Of a stretch of 64,000 nt of DNA, positions 50,722-61,600 are shown in pieces (positions within the stretch are counted from its first letter, which is position 1; each line of letters opens with the position of its first letter). Below the pieces are notes generated by a model. It was not told where the DNA came from and made no database searches. It saw only the letters and a list, made by a program, of their open reading frames with translations. The stretch is from assembly GCF_029227915.1 (NCBI RefSeq), contig NC_079887.1, positions 16,177,650-16,241,649 on the forward strand, given 5' to 3'. The position numbers and the translations under genes were made by a program. This DNA is from Hydractinia symbiolongicarpus (taxonomy: Eukaryota > Cnidaria > Hydrozoa > Anthoathecata > Hydractiniidae).

Positions 50722-51245
50722 ATCATCTCTCTGCTACTATTTTGGTTTGGGGTGCAATCCGGCCAGTTGGTGTGAGGTAGGTTGAAGTCACCCATTATGA
50801 ATATGTCTGGAGATAGGGAGATGTTCAGTACTTGATGTAGCTCATTTATTGCTTGTGAGTAGTTTTCTGATGTTGATCTGTTGTTTTGGTGGTCATCTGG
50901 TTGGCGGTATATAGTAGCTAGGGCCAAGTTCTTATGCTCTGAGAAGATGACAATGATCTGTATTGCATTGTCTGAGTAGTTTAGGACTGGTTTGAAGGTG
51001 GCTGCTAGGTCGTTTTGAACATACATGGCTACACCACCTGAGTACTGTCCATGTTGGGATGTCTTTCTACGAGTGCTATCTGTTCGAAAGATTTTGTAAC
51101 CGTTTATGTGTAGTTCCGCATCCGTATGGTTGTGTAACCAGGTTTCTGTAAGACCAATAAAGAGTTGCTTCTTGGTATGAAGTATGTCAGAGATATATGA
51201 AACTTTAGATCGAACAGTTTTTGGTTTCAGTTGTGAAAAATAAGA
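50722..51245 (-). pseudogene. LINE B endonuclease fragment
   Basis: Minus-strand reading contains LFIGLTETWLHNH (catalytic Glu in the TETWL motif), GGVAMYVQNDL, LATIYRQPDD and IFIMGDFNLPHTNW (the GDFN motif). These are diagnostic of the apurinic/apyrimidinic-type endonuclease that nicks target DNA for target-primed reverse transcription. The frame runs off into the SINE insertion at about 50721; the missing C-terminal part resumes at 50369. Confidence 0.85.
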
Positions 51246-51512
51246 ATAACAACAAGAAGACAAAAGTTGCTATGCGAGACAGTAATGGAAATATTCAAGA
51301 TGATTTCAATAAAATCTAACAGATATATAAGGATTGGTTTAAAGAGCTCCTAGAAACACCTAATCCTCAGACTCTTACACAAGAAGAACAGGAGAAATTA
51401 GTTGGACACACAATAGAAAATATGAAGCACAAATAACAAAAGCTTCTACTATTAATCGTAAAGAATTAGATAAGGCAATACGATCTTTGAAAACGAGAAA
51501 TCAGAAGACATA
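51246..51512 (+). pseudogene. LINE A, segment 2
   Basis: Resumes the LINE A reading (VKNKNNNKKTKVAMRDSNG, then DDFNKI, YKDWFKELLETPNPQ) directly after LINE B ends, and carries on to NRKELDKAIRSLKTRNQKT. This is the start of the reverse-transcriptase region. It is cut off at 51513 by an inverted-repeat element. Confidence 0.7.
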
Positions 51513-51924
51513 TAGTACAGTCTGAATGTAATCTACCGCGTACAGGCTAATATCACACCTTTGCGTGGAGGACGGTAGTTGTTTGTCTTTTGTTATAATT
51601 AAATCCCTTAAGGGTTTTGCGAGTTTATATTTGCGTGTTAAAAAACAATGCGCTCGCGAAAAAATATCGGAGCAATTATATTTGTTGTGATAGCGAGATG
51701 CATTGTATTGATATGCTATTCCTTTAAGTATTAGCGTGAAGTAATTAAATAATAAATATCTTTCGCAAAGTTTTAAAATACATTGCGCGAGAATGTATTG
51801 TTGATTTAATTACTTAAAAAAATTCAATTTTTAATTTAAGAAACATACGAGAAGACTTGTTTACAACTATTAAATGCCACTTTTCGTTTTTAAACTTTTA
51901 AAATGCGATTTGAAAAAACATCGA
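51513..51924. mobile_element. Partial copy of the CAGTACAGTCC inverted-repeat element
   Basis: Starts TAGTACAGTCTGAATGTAA and continues with GGTAGTTGTTTGTCTTTTGT, matching the left part of the complete copy at 55844-56852 with divergence. The right terminus is missing, and LINE A resumes near 51925 without its catalytic middle, so insertion was followed by deletion. Confidence 0.65.
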
Positions 51925-52690
51925 ATAATATGAAGCAGCTTGAATTAATGCAAAAAGAAATACTATTCAGATTGTACAAAAAACTTCACCATATCTAGGT
52001 TTACTACATGAAATTGGGATGTGGACTATTGAAAGTTATGTATCATACAAGAAGCTTTTATTTTTACACACGCTACTATCATCAGACGATAGCAGAATAG
52101 CCAAACAGATTTTAATGCAACAAATTGACAGAGAAACACCGAATTGCTGGTTCTCTGAAATGAAAACAACAATAGGACAAGATAATATGGACATCACAAT
52201 CCCACAAATTACAACAATGTCAAAGCACGAGTGGAAAAATAACATACTAAGATGAGATTTATACAACCGCACGAAATGAAAGCAATGAAGTACGTAAATT
52301 GAAAGCTGAAAACGTCATCGGTATAATAAGACTAAATATGATAGATGTAAAAAATAATTTTAAAGGAACTAATGAAGATAGGACATGCCCACTATGTCGC
52401 AAAGCAGAGGAAACCACGGAACATATGTTTTCTTGCGAAAAATCTACAGAAATTCTACAAAGAAATTATGAAAATATAGACGATCTATTAAAAAAAAAGA
52501 CGATTCCGCAATTCTAGAAGAACTTTTCAAATACTCCAAAGAATTAATACAACTTAGAAAAGGCGAACAATAATAGTATATTAAAGAAACGGAACTTGCA
52601 AAAAATATAAAAGTAAAAAATTTTGTAATTTTTTGCCCAGAGTGGTTCAACTTAATAAATAAATAATATATAGTTAGCTACTAAACATAT
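51925..52690 (+). pseudogene. LINE A, segment 3: C-terminal region and tail
   Basis: Reads MKQLELMQKEILFRLYK, then after a frameshift YLGLLHEIGMWTIESYVSYK and IIRLNMIDVKNNFKGTNEDR. It closes with the zinc-knuckle-like CPLCRKAEETTEHMFSC (C-X2-C-X8-H-X4-C) typical of the C-terminus of some LINE ORF2 proteins. The end is followed by an AATAAATAAATAA tail at about 52655. The reverse-transcriptase core between segments 2 and 3 is deleted. Confidence 0.75.
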
Positions 52691-53618
52691 TGTCATATCG
52701 TGAGAATAGATAGATCCTGATTTTTTCCAAAACAAAGTTTAGCTATCTAGCTAGTTTGTTTTGGTTGCAGTCCCTCCCTTATGCTGGCTGTGTCAAACAT
52801 ATCGAAACAGATTTGATGTGCACTTCGCGCTTTCGATATCCTTGTTTACTTAGTTCAGTGTATGTTATGGACATGGAATGTTGTAAGTTTTGGAATTGTC
52901 GATGCTTGAAGGAGTACAATTTAGTGTTAACTATTTTAGCAATATCCTATTTTTATAATTTGAAGAAAAAGAAAAAATTCAGCAGAAACTAAAAAAAAAA
53001 ATTTTAATGATACTTTAAATTTCTTTATTTTAAAAGACATTCTTACTTTTTTCATAAGGAAAGAAAAATATTATAAACCCCCGTAAATTTGAAGGAGACT
53101 TGCGCAATAGAGATCTTTGTCCCAAAACTTCCACACAAAATTTAAATGGCGGCGAATTCTTATTTCACTGGTGTGGAAACCAGCATCTTTTGATCCAAGA
53201 AAAAAGAGCAGTTTTGAAACGAAAATGTTTGGCTGTCGATAACTGAAATGTTCCTCAGGTGTGTCTTATTTCGATTTTAATAAGATTTTAATTCGATGTT
53301 TTTTATTTTTTCTAAATTGAGCGTTTAAAGTTGGCCTGATTTATGAATAACATTTACCGCCAATAAATTTTATTGGCTGACGGAATTAAATTGAATTTGT
53401 AAACATTACAGTCAGGAAATTTCTCCAACAGGTTTAATTTTTATATCACCATGATACTTCCAAAAATTAATACACTAATGAGTATTTTGATGTCAATGGG
53501 GCAAAAATATAACACCTTGTATGATTTTGTTATGCCATTTAACAAGCCGCAAAAGCACCCATGAGTAAAATACGGAGACGCAAACTTAGTGTGAAGTCGT
53601 ATCGATGATTATTGAGGA
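52691..53618. other. No gene seen
   Basis: AT-rich. A GC-richer patch around 53140-53260 (TTAAATGGCGGCGAATTC) resembles a gene 5' end, but its ATG frame closes after about 15 codons and no following exon could be found. Confidence 0.5.
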
Positions 53619-53941
53619 TATTATTTCGGTTTGTCTGTTCAGTATTCATATTACTGTGGAAAGTTTATCATTTCTTGAACATGATAGTTTAGTAGGCGAC
53701 GAGCTAATAATTACAGTTAATTACGGTAATTAACATTTTCGGACCTAGATGTAAGTAACTACTTCTTCTGTAATTATCAGCTCGTTTCTGATTGGTTAAT
53801 TTTTATGAATTTCGATCCTCTGCAATTATATAAATACATGCTCAACATCATTTTACTTTGCCCGATGATGGGAGAAGGATCTCCCGAAACGTCGCCTACT
53901 AAACTATCATGTTCAAGAAATGATAAACTTTTCACAGTAAT
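53619..53941. mobile_element. MITE-like inverted-repeat element, copy 2
   Basis: Same family as 493-908: shared GGTTTGTCTGTTCAGTATTC left end, the interior block with TAATTACAGTTAATTACGG, and the right arm to 53941. Part of its left arm (the segment from GTTTCGGGAGATC onward) is missing. It abuts the tyrosine-recombinase element that starts three bases later. Confidence 0.85.
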
Positions 53942-54244
53942 CGTATAGATGACTTGCTATAAGCTTTATTTAATTTTTTTTCGGCAGGTAAATACTTTTT
54001 TTTTAACCAATTAGATCTTCTAAAAAGAATTATTAGCCAATTAAATTGCTTTATTTTGCCTGCTTAAACTCACACAGTAAAAACGCAAATATGCAGTAAA
54101 CAGTTCTATTAGCAAGAATACTAAAAACAACAACAAATAAATACAAAGAGCAGCGAGCATACACAAAAACAACTAAATATATACAACGATAAATGAGTGA
54201 GCATACTACTATATAAAGACAAAGTAGCTAATATAAAGCTGAGT

Positions 54245-55262
54245 CTATATTACAAATATATACATAGTAGGTATTGCGAATATTTGAATCCAAATGTATG
54301 TTGTCGAAATGAGTGAGTCCCATATAGGTGGGCAGGAACCCCAAGCTCTATAGGCTGGTACATCAGGCGTGAGAGAAAACGTGTGAGCGACAGCAGCAGC
54401 TGGGCACAAAGGTGACAATGGATTAGCCACCAACGGAACAGTAATAGTACGCTGTCCCAACTGGATGGTTTACTCCAGCGAGCTAGTATCAACAACTGTG
54501 AATGGGATAAAAGAAAATCAGACCTAGTAAAGTTGATGCGAGCATTGAAGGCAGCTGACGATGTAGGTAGCAGGTGAGACTTGCGAAATAGGCCAAAAAA
54601 GGATACAAGGCAAAAAGCCTAAAAAGAGGCATGCTTACTGGAATTGAGATTTAAACGAGACCGTATACCAAGAAGCAAATTTATGGTAATAGGAAGACGG
54701 GGCTGTGGTGGAACACCAAGCATCCGCTTCATACCAGTCAGAACCCAGAAAGGACCCAGTTATCAGAGAGTGGATTATGGAACCCCATCTCCCGGTGCAG
54801 AAGTCCAACAAAATTGAGGTACACACAAACTGACTGCGGAAGGAGAAAGCGGGCAAGGTAGGCAGCGTACATACAGAGACTTGATGTATTAGCAGGAACA
54901 ATTGGGAGGTGCATGAGTTTACAAAATTTATAATATGCAGAGCGATGAGTGTGGTAGCTCTTTTTTGTGATAGCAGAGTAGGTGGCTTCACGAAAAAACA
55001 AAACATCAGAGAGCAGGCCATGTTTGAAAGAGGCGAGATCTAGAACAAAAATAAAAGACGTCCTAACGTGCCAACTATATATACTTGAGGCAAGGGATTC
55101 TGGGAGAAACCTTCTAGAAGGAGTAGGGCTGACCCACATGGAGTGGAGTACTAGGATACTCAATGGGGGTATGTACATACTGTGGAATTTAAACACTGAT
55201 AAAAAAGATTTATCAGTCACCAAAAAAATAAAAACAAAAAATTTATTAAGATAGCAAGTCAT
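54245..55262 (-). pseudogene. Tyrosine recombinase, frameshifted and C-terminally truncated
   Basis: Frame one (55262-54738) gives the SAM-like core-binding half: SYHTHRSAYYKFCKLMHLP, SLCMYAAYLARFLLPQSV and LLHREMGFHNPLSDNWVLS. After frame changes the catalytic half begins with LVSFFGLFRKSHLLPTSSAA, containing the first conserved Arg context (GLFRKSHLLP), and goes on to GQRTITVPLVANPLSPLCP. The His-X-X-Arg and Tyr region at the C-terminus is degenerate or absent: only a HSFRQHTFGF-like relic is seen. At least two frameshifts and one stop make it inactive. Confidence 0.75.
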
Positions 55263-55293
55263 CTATATGTTTGCCAACATATAGATGACTTGC
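55254..55293. repeat. Perfect hairpin, 18-bp arms, 4-nt loop
   Basis: GCAAGTCATCTATATGTT, loop TGCC, then the exact reverse complement. The inner end contains the start codon region of the recombinase ORF on the minus strand. The same 14-bp end word recurs at 53944, marking the other boundary of the element. Confidence 0.9.
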
Positions 55294-55843
55294 AACAACA
55301 CACGATTAAATTTGTACGTTGTGCGTAGTAACACCACCTGCCTTATCCACCCCTCTGAAGACCCTTAAAGGCGCGTAATCACCCTGTGGGCAAATTTTTT
55401 AAAGTTGCTTATTTTATTGCTTTTATTACATAAGAAAACATTATCCTGAAAATTTCATTGAAAACTGACACCAGAACATGTTAATGTTTCATAGAAATAA
55501 CAAACTCACCCCAATTTCTCTTCGCCTACAGAACCGCCATTGCATTTTATTGCACGAATCATGCGATAATAAATGCACGGCAAAATCGATCACATGGTTG
55601 CTGGATTCATGTCATAATGAAAAAAATAATGAATGAGGGAGAGCATCTGGAGCTGTGTTTCCATTGTAATGTTTTTATAAATGTATCAACAAAGTTCCGA
55701 ACATGATAAATCTGATAAATTAATCGAAGTTTCTGTGTTATTCTTTATTATTTAAGGCTACTGTAAAGGAAACAAATTTTTTTTTAGGTTTTTTGCAAAA
55801 AATTCATGACATTAGAAAAAAATATTCCCTTTCGAATGACATA
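55294..55843. other. No gene seen
   Basis: AT-rich spacer between the recombinase element and the next inverted-repeat element; no ORF with family features. Confidence 0.5.
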
Positions 55844-56852
55844 CAGTACAGTCCAGATGTAAGCGTACGCGTACGCTCAAGTTTCACACCTTTTTCTCGG
55901 AGGCGGTAGTTGTTTGTCTTTTGTTCTTATTAATTATCTTGTGAGTCTTGTAAGTTATTAACTTGCGCGTAATAAACAAAAGATTATCGAAGAAAAAATA
56001 GCTTATTTTAACTGCGCGTAACTATTGTTAAATAGTGTTAACATAACTATTCCCAATAGCATAATTGCAAATGTTATCAACTCCATCAATGTGACACGAA
56101 GAGCCATTGTTTAATATTTTTATTAAACAAAAGTTTTGTGTGGAACTAAATAAACTAGCGAGAAGGCATTGTTGGTTGCGCGGGTTAAATAAAGCTTTTA
56201 AGCGATAGAAATTATTATATTTTAACAAAGATTGAAACTTTAACAGCTCTATCTTTTAAGAGATAGAGCTGTTGCGCTGAAAAAAACAAATACAATGTTT
56301 TTAACAATAAAATGTAGCGTGATACTATAAAACGTCAAAGGTTATATTTTTAGATTTTTTCTTTCTTCGGTATTAAAATTTATTTTGTTTTCGAAATCTT
56401 ATCGCGAAGGGAAAAGTCCCGAACGTAGGGTTTTTCCGTTTGCGTTGCTAAACGAAATAACTTTTAAAAGTTTCGCATGTTAAAAAATATATTTCGACGA
56501 TAAAGAAATATTACTAAAAGTTTTAAAAGTAGCATTAGTTTTTTTAAAATATTTAGATCATTGGATTTGTTGTTTTTTAAAAGAGCTTGTGTTTTTTAAA
56601 TATATCAGATTAAAATCGCTATAATTAGTTTCGTTGTTAAAAAAATTTAAAGTTCAATGGCCTTCGCGTTTAATTTATTCTCGCGCAGAGTATTGTTTTT
56701 AAACAATGTTTCTTGCTATTCCTTTGTTTTTAACACGAAGCAATTATTTTCGCGCAATTTGAAAGGAACTCGCTATCCTATTGTTTTTTTTAATGAAAGC
56801 AATTATTTTTGCAAGTTGAGCGTATGCGTACGCTTACATCTGGACCGTACTG
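55844..56852. mobile_element. Complete CAGTACAGTCC inverted-repeat element, 1.0 kb, TA-flanked
   Basis: The ends CAGTACAGTCCAGATGTAAG (55844) and the inverse CTTACATCTGGACCGTACTG (ending 56852) extend into about 33-bp inverted repeats that include the self-complementary word GCGTACGCGTACGC. TA occurs on each side (55842-55843 and 56853-56854), the target duplication expected of Tc1/mariner-type insertion. No transposase ORF, so non-autonomous. Partial relatives occur at 51513-51924 and 62379-62510. Confidence 0.85.
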
Positions 56853-57795
56853 TATTTTATATTCCATGAAAATATTTGGAACATCCCTTTTTTCCGGAAA
56901 AAAGCCTTTTCAGAGGTATTTTATCCTTCACACCTTCGAGAAAATATGTGCAAAATGAGTTGAGCATATTTTTTGTAAACATACATGACATAAGACTACC
57001 GTATAAATATATGCATAATAATATTTTTTAGATAGTTTACTTTCGCCATCGATATATATAAATGTTGTCGTATAAAAATCATTAAAAAAAATCAAAGTTA
57101 AGGAGTATGCATATAAGCTTTCTCTTGTAACCCTGACTTCTGTCACACATATTTACATATTCACATAAAGAAAAAGTTCACACTTCCATCTTCTTTCTGC
57201 ATACTCAGTTCACACATTTTCATAACACCTACAAAAATCTTGTTAGTAAATTTTTGCATACATGCCTTTACGTTTGTGGTCTCTTTTTCCGAAAGCTTCC
57301 CATTGGCTCATTGAAATTTTCGGTAATGGAAAGCTGAATAAATTATGCACAAAAGGTTCCCGGATTTTTTTGTATAAATTACTGATTAGCGAATTATGAC
57401 GATAGAAAGAAAATAATATGCATTTTTTTGAATGATTATATGTAATTACAAATAATTTCATAACAACACAAAAAAAAAACGGGAACCTTTTTTAATTTAA
57501 TATATGGTGAATAAAATGGTGCAAAAAGGAGAAGTCTGGGACCACGCGTTCGGAAAAAGAAGCCATTTTAAGACGTACAGTGAAAAAAAATGGTGTGTGC
57601 TTAATTCATTATATTTTAATTTTGGAAAATTAACATCTCACGAAAATAACACCATCAAAAAAGTATTTCATCAAACATTCAGAAACAAAAAAGAATTTAA
57701 AAAAATATAAAAGTATTGATAAATTATAAGGGTTTTTCTGAGACTATTCATTAAGTGAGTTTTTTCCTTTACAGTAACCTTAAACGTTTTAACTT
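56853..57795. other. No gene seen
   Basis: AT-rich. A 68-codon ORF at 57504-57710 and others are compositionally biased and match nothing recognised. Confidence 0.5.
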
Positions 57796-57913
57796 TGCTG
57801 ACGGACTCATAGCATGGGATCTGGATGTCGGGCTTATAAGGGCTTATATAAGCTTACCCACAAAATTTGATTGCAAACCAAGTTGCAGATCCCAAGTTAT
57901 TGAGTCGTCAGCA
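57796..57913. repeat. Inverted-repeat micro-element (~118 bp)
   Basis: TGCTGACGGACTCATAGCAT at the left is matched, with small gaps, by the inverse of the right end (GATCCCAAGTTATTGAGTCG, TCAGCA), and both arms include GGGATCTG. Folds into a long imperfect hairpin. Confidence 0.6.
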
Positions 57914-58349
57914 AAAAATAATAGGCCTGAGACGAGCAACAAGTGTCATTTTGGCAAGAAAATTTACCTTTATCAATTATCAATTAACCTTTATAATATC
58001 TATGCATTGATAAAGTTTGAATGCACACCCCTTAACGGGTCTAAAATTACTGATGAAAGAAAATGTCCAAATTTGCTATTACTGAAATATGACATCAAAA
58101 TTCATGCAGCATAATTAAATCTGAAATTCTTGAAATGTGAATATCTTGAGAACGAAAAGAGCTTTTTAAAAAATTTAAAAAGACTTGTTAGCTAACTTTT
58201 TAAGCTCTGTAATATAAGTCCAACATCATTTTATACCTCGGGTTACCTTTAAGTGGTGAAAAAATGCTACAAGTTTCCCTTGATGAACCAAATCAAATCA
58301 TTTTGTCAATGGGCAACGAAGAGTGCAAAAACAATGAATAAGGTGTGCT

Positions 58350-58672
58350 AGTTTTCTTGGTACCTGTGGTTTACATACAATTAACGGATCTTTGCAAACT
58401 GGTGCAAAAGCTACTTACCGGAACTTAAAAAAGTCGATGTCATCAATGTTCCAAATTTTCCATGAAATTCCCTCAAGAGCAAGAGATTATGAAAAAATAG
58501 CTGAAGCAAGAAGATCAGATATTCCCTACATGTTTTGTGGAACTCGTTGGGCTGAGAATCAAACGGTAGCAAAGAAATCAAGGGATGTTTGGTCAAAAGT
58601 GGTAATTGTGATTGGCTACCAAAGAGTAAACAACCCAGTGGGGGAAAGCCAGGCCAAAACAAATAATAATTA
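58350..58672 (+). pseudogene. Transposase fragment interrupted by the hAT insertion
   Basis: Reads LGTCGLHTINGSLQTGAKAT, then RNLKKSMSSMFQIFHEIPSR and IPYMFCGTRWAENQTVAKKS. This resembles the central part of transposon-derived proteins with a TRWxEN motif and a C..H pair before it. The reading runs to KTNNNY at the hAT left end and would continue after the hAT right end at 62363 for a few codons (YQNLQ) before the next element begins at 62379. No start or stop of its own is visible, and upstream sequence is degenerate. Confidence 0.6.
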
Positions 58673-61600
58673 CAGGCCCGGTCGGGAAAATTTAACCCCG
58701 CGAGCGCTAAATCACTCACGTAAATTAGTCTGGGTGAGCGATCCACGTGCGATCACAAAAGCTCGTGCAAATTAATTTGCGTGAGTGGTCGAAAAGTTTA
58801 AAATATGTTATTTCTTGTTTAAATGCCTATTTTAGTGTTAGTCCCTTTCCTCGTTGTTTTATTGTGTTGCACAACGAAAAATGTGTGTTCTTTTTACCGC
58901 CATATTAAATATGTTTACTTATGATTTCAGTGTAATAAAAGTTGGCACGGCAAACTATAATTACCAAGGCAGATGGGAAAATAATGGGAATTTCCAGAAG
59001 ACTAAAAGGAGGGATAATGTTAACAAGACTTGAGTCATTTAAAACAATATTTTTGTTCATGTTCAAGGTCTACTCTGAATCAGAAAATACAACAACGCTG
59101 CTGTCATCATCGTCACTGTTGCTGTCTTCGTTATCTGACGACGAAATCGTGGTTACGTCTAACGAGCTAGAGCAGGACTTCTTATGTGGTGGTTCCCATG
59201 TTATGCATTTCTTTTTGCGCCGCTTTTCGAGGTATTTTATTACGGCCATTTCTGTAATCTCCTCTCTTTCTTTTTCTGTCCAAATCTTGTTATTCAAATT
59301 GATGCACAAAAGATTCTCCATGGTGACGTGGCTCATAGTTAACCTCCTATTGGATAAAAGAAGTGTGAGTAGGCTAAATGCTCTCTCCACCGTAGAGTTT
59401 GATGCTGAAAGGCACAAAACTAACTCAGCCAACATGCACAAGTTTGGAAACTCAGTACGTTTGAAGGTTAGCACTGTTTTCCAAACACTTAATGGCTCTT
59501 CCCCAGAATGGTTGGCTTTTACAAAGCTTCTTAAAGAACGCCATTCACAAAGAGCCACAACTTCATCATACCCATTAAAATCCAAGGGCTGCTTAAAATG
59601 GAAATACATTTCTTTTATTTTATCAAACCCAAAAGATTTATCGTCGGTAGGCCACCTCCTACAATCAAACCATATCATCGACTTTAAAACTGGCTCCTGA
59701 AAATCGGCGAATTTCGCTTCCAGTAATTCTTTTAACGAATTGCAGACATCTTTTTTCTTGCCAATGGCGGAATTTACGGAATCTTCATTGAGATATGTAA
59801 AATTTTTCAATTCAATGGTGATGCGTTGCTTGTTGGCATTTTCTTTGTGACTGTCGTCACCCTTGTAAAAGGAGGATTTAAGCTGACCGTCTTCCATACG
59901 AAAAGATGCTAGATGGCTCACAAGCATCTCTTCATCCATGTCCGCGTGTATCGTGTCGGTAAGATTGTTTAGCGTTTCTTCTATGGCTGGCCAAGCATCA
60001 TAAGCCATTAAGTGCTCTGCTTCAAATATTTTGGAAGCTGGTGTTATGATCTCCAATACGTCTGCATATGTACAGACTAGACATAAAAACTGATATGAAT
60101 TAATTTTTTTTAGATATCCTTGAACAGTGGCTCGTGTTTCTGCTCTAGTTTTCGGGTCAGCAACAACATTTTCATAAGCTACTTGAATAGCTGGCCAAAT
60201 CGCAAGCAACTTCTTGTATGCAGCACGTCTATGACCAATGAATCGAGTACCAGTTAATTTGCTTAGTGTGTGATGCTGGATGTTTAAAGCATGGCAGGCT
60301 GCCTTAATCTCAGTTTTGATTTTCCTGGAGTTTTTCAACAAATTGAAGTTACTGATGTAGAATTCATCAACTTGCTGAAACGCTGTTGTTTTAAATGCGT
60401 CCTTCACTGCCAGTTCAACGCGATGGTTTGAGCAGTGAATTTTGACTAGCCAAGGTCTTGTTTCAGAAAGTCTTGTCATAAGACCCGACTTTCGGCCAAA
60501 ATTGACGCTGGCGCCGTCTGAAGTGCAACCAATCATTTTCAGGCGATAATCTTCTGGCTTGAACGGAATGAATCCCTCTTGGTTAAAAATGCCGTCTATA
60601 CCATTGCGAAGAGACTCCGCATCAGTGCCACCGTACTCGCTCATTTCCAAGAGTGACGCGACAAAATACACTGGTAGGCCTAAAATACAGAAAAGAAATA
60701 ATTGTAATAATTTTTGTTTGACTTTCGAATAACGTAACTATTGCAAAATGTTCTTACCATTGCGAGTTGTTCGTGTTCGCACCATTTTTTTATCACTACC
60801 TGTCTTCCGCGCCTGTGATCCGTCGGTCAAAACTGACATAAAATGTGCACTAGCAAGGAAGATAGCAACCTTTTCTCGAACTGCCTCCGCAATATAACTA
60901 ATGAATTCTCTTGCACTTTTTCGATCAGAATGCCCTAAAGTAATAAAAATTATTAAAATAAAGTACAAAAATGTAAGAGCAACCTCGCCCCAGATCCCTC
61001 ATTCATAAGCAAAAAGTTTAAGTACCTTCAATTAAACGAACGCCATTAATTTTCTGCACTTTCACCAACGTTGTAAATTGATTTAATGGTAGGGTAGGAT
61101 TCATCGCCAATTCGTAAGCAGTTCGAAACAACTTTAAGTATCCGTCTTTTGTGCGTCATATCGTCAATTCCTTTTTGCGAAGATCCTTGAACTAAAATAG
61201 GTATACCATCGCCACCTTTCCCTCATTCTAATTCCAAAGCCATTTTATGGCCAGCACCATCATTCAAGTGACGCATAACCTGCATAAAATTAAAATTATA
61301 ACATACAAGAAACAAACAGTCGTCGATTTTATATGGGACATATGATACCTGAAACTTAGTAACAGAGTTTGTGCCGGCAATAAATGTCTTTACACTACCC
61401 TTTAGTCTTGATGCAAGTTCAGTTTTATAGCGAGCACAAATTTTGCACCACACGAAATTCACCATAGTTTTGCCGTCAGCCTCTTTAGTTTTATAACCAA
61501 TAATGTCCTCTTTACCCCATTTTTTAAATGTAGAAATCTCAACCATATTTCCGACATTTTTTTTTAAACTCATTTTTGCCGAAAAGACGTGTCCTTCTTC

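Larger units (their letters stand above)
48260..51245 (-). mobile_element. LINE B (jockey/CR1-like non-LTR retrotransposon) inserted in LINE A
   Basis: Minus-strand order from 51245 downward: endonuclease, a SINE insertion (about 50374-50721), the rest of the endonuclease, reverse transcriptase, then the C-terminal domain ending at the stop at 48296. LINE A sequence of the other orientation continues on both sides, so this is a nested insertion. The 5' end appears truncated inside the endonuclease. The coding frame is broken at several points. Confidence 0.85.
53944..55293 (-). mobile_element. Tyrosine-recombinase element remnant with inverted ends
   Basis: TATAGATGACTTGC at 53944-53957 is matched inversely by GCAAGTCATCTATA at 55254-55267, with a further direct copy at 55280-55293 forming a hairpin. 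Between them lies a decayed minus-strand tyrosine recombinase. The layout fits a short derivative of a DIRS- or Crypton-type element. Assignment within these groups is inference, since no reverse transcriptase is present. Confidence 0.6.

Noticed and set aside
53140-53260. A new gene start at ATGGCGGCG
   Set aside because: The frame closes after about 15 codons and no partner exon was found.
58942-59700. Plus-strand ORF of 252 codons
   Set aside because: It lies antisense to the last exon of the hAT transposase, whose minus-strand reading has clear family motifs; the plus-strand reading has none.
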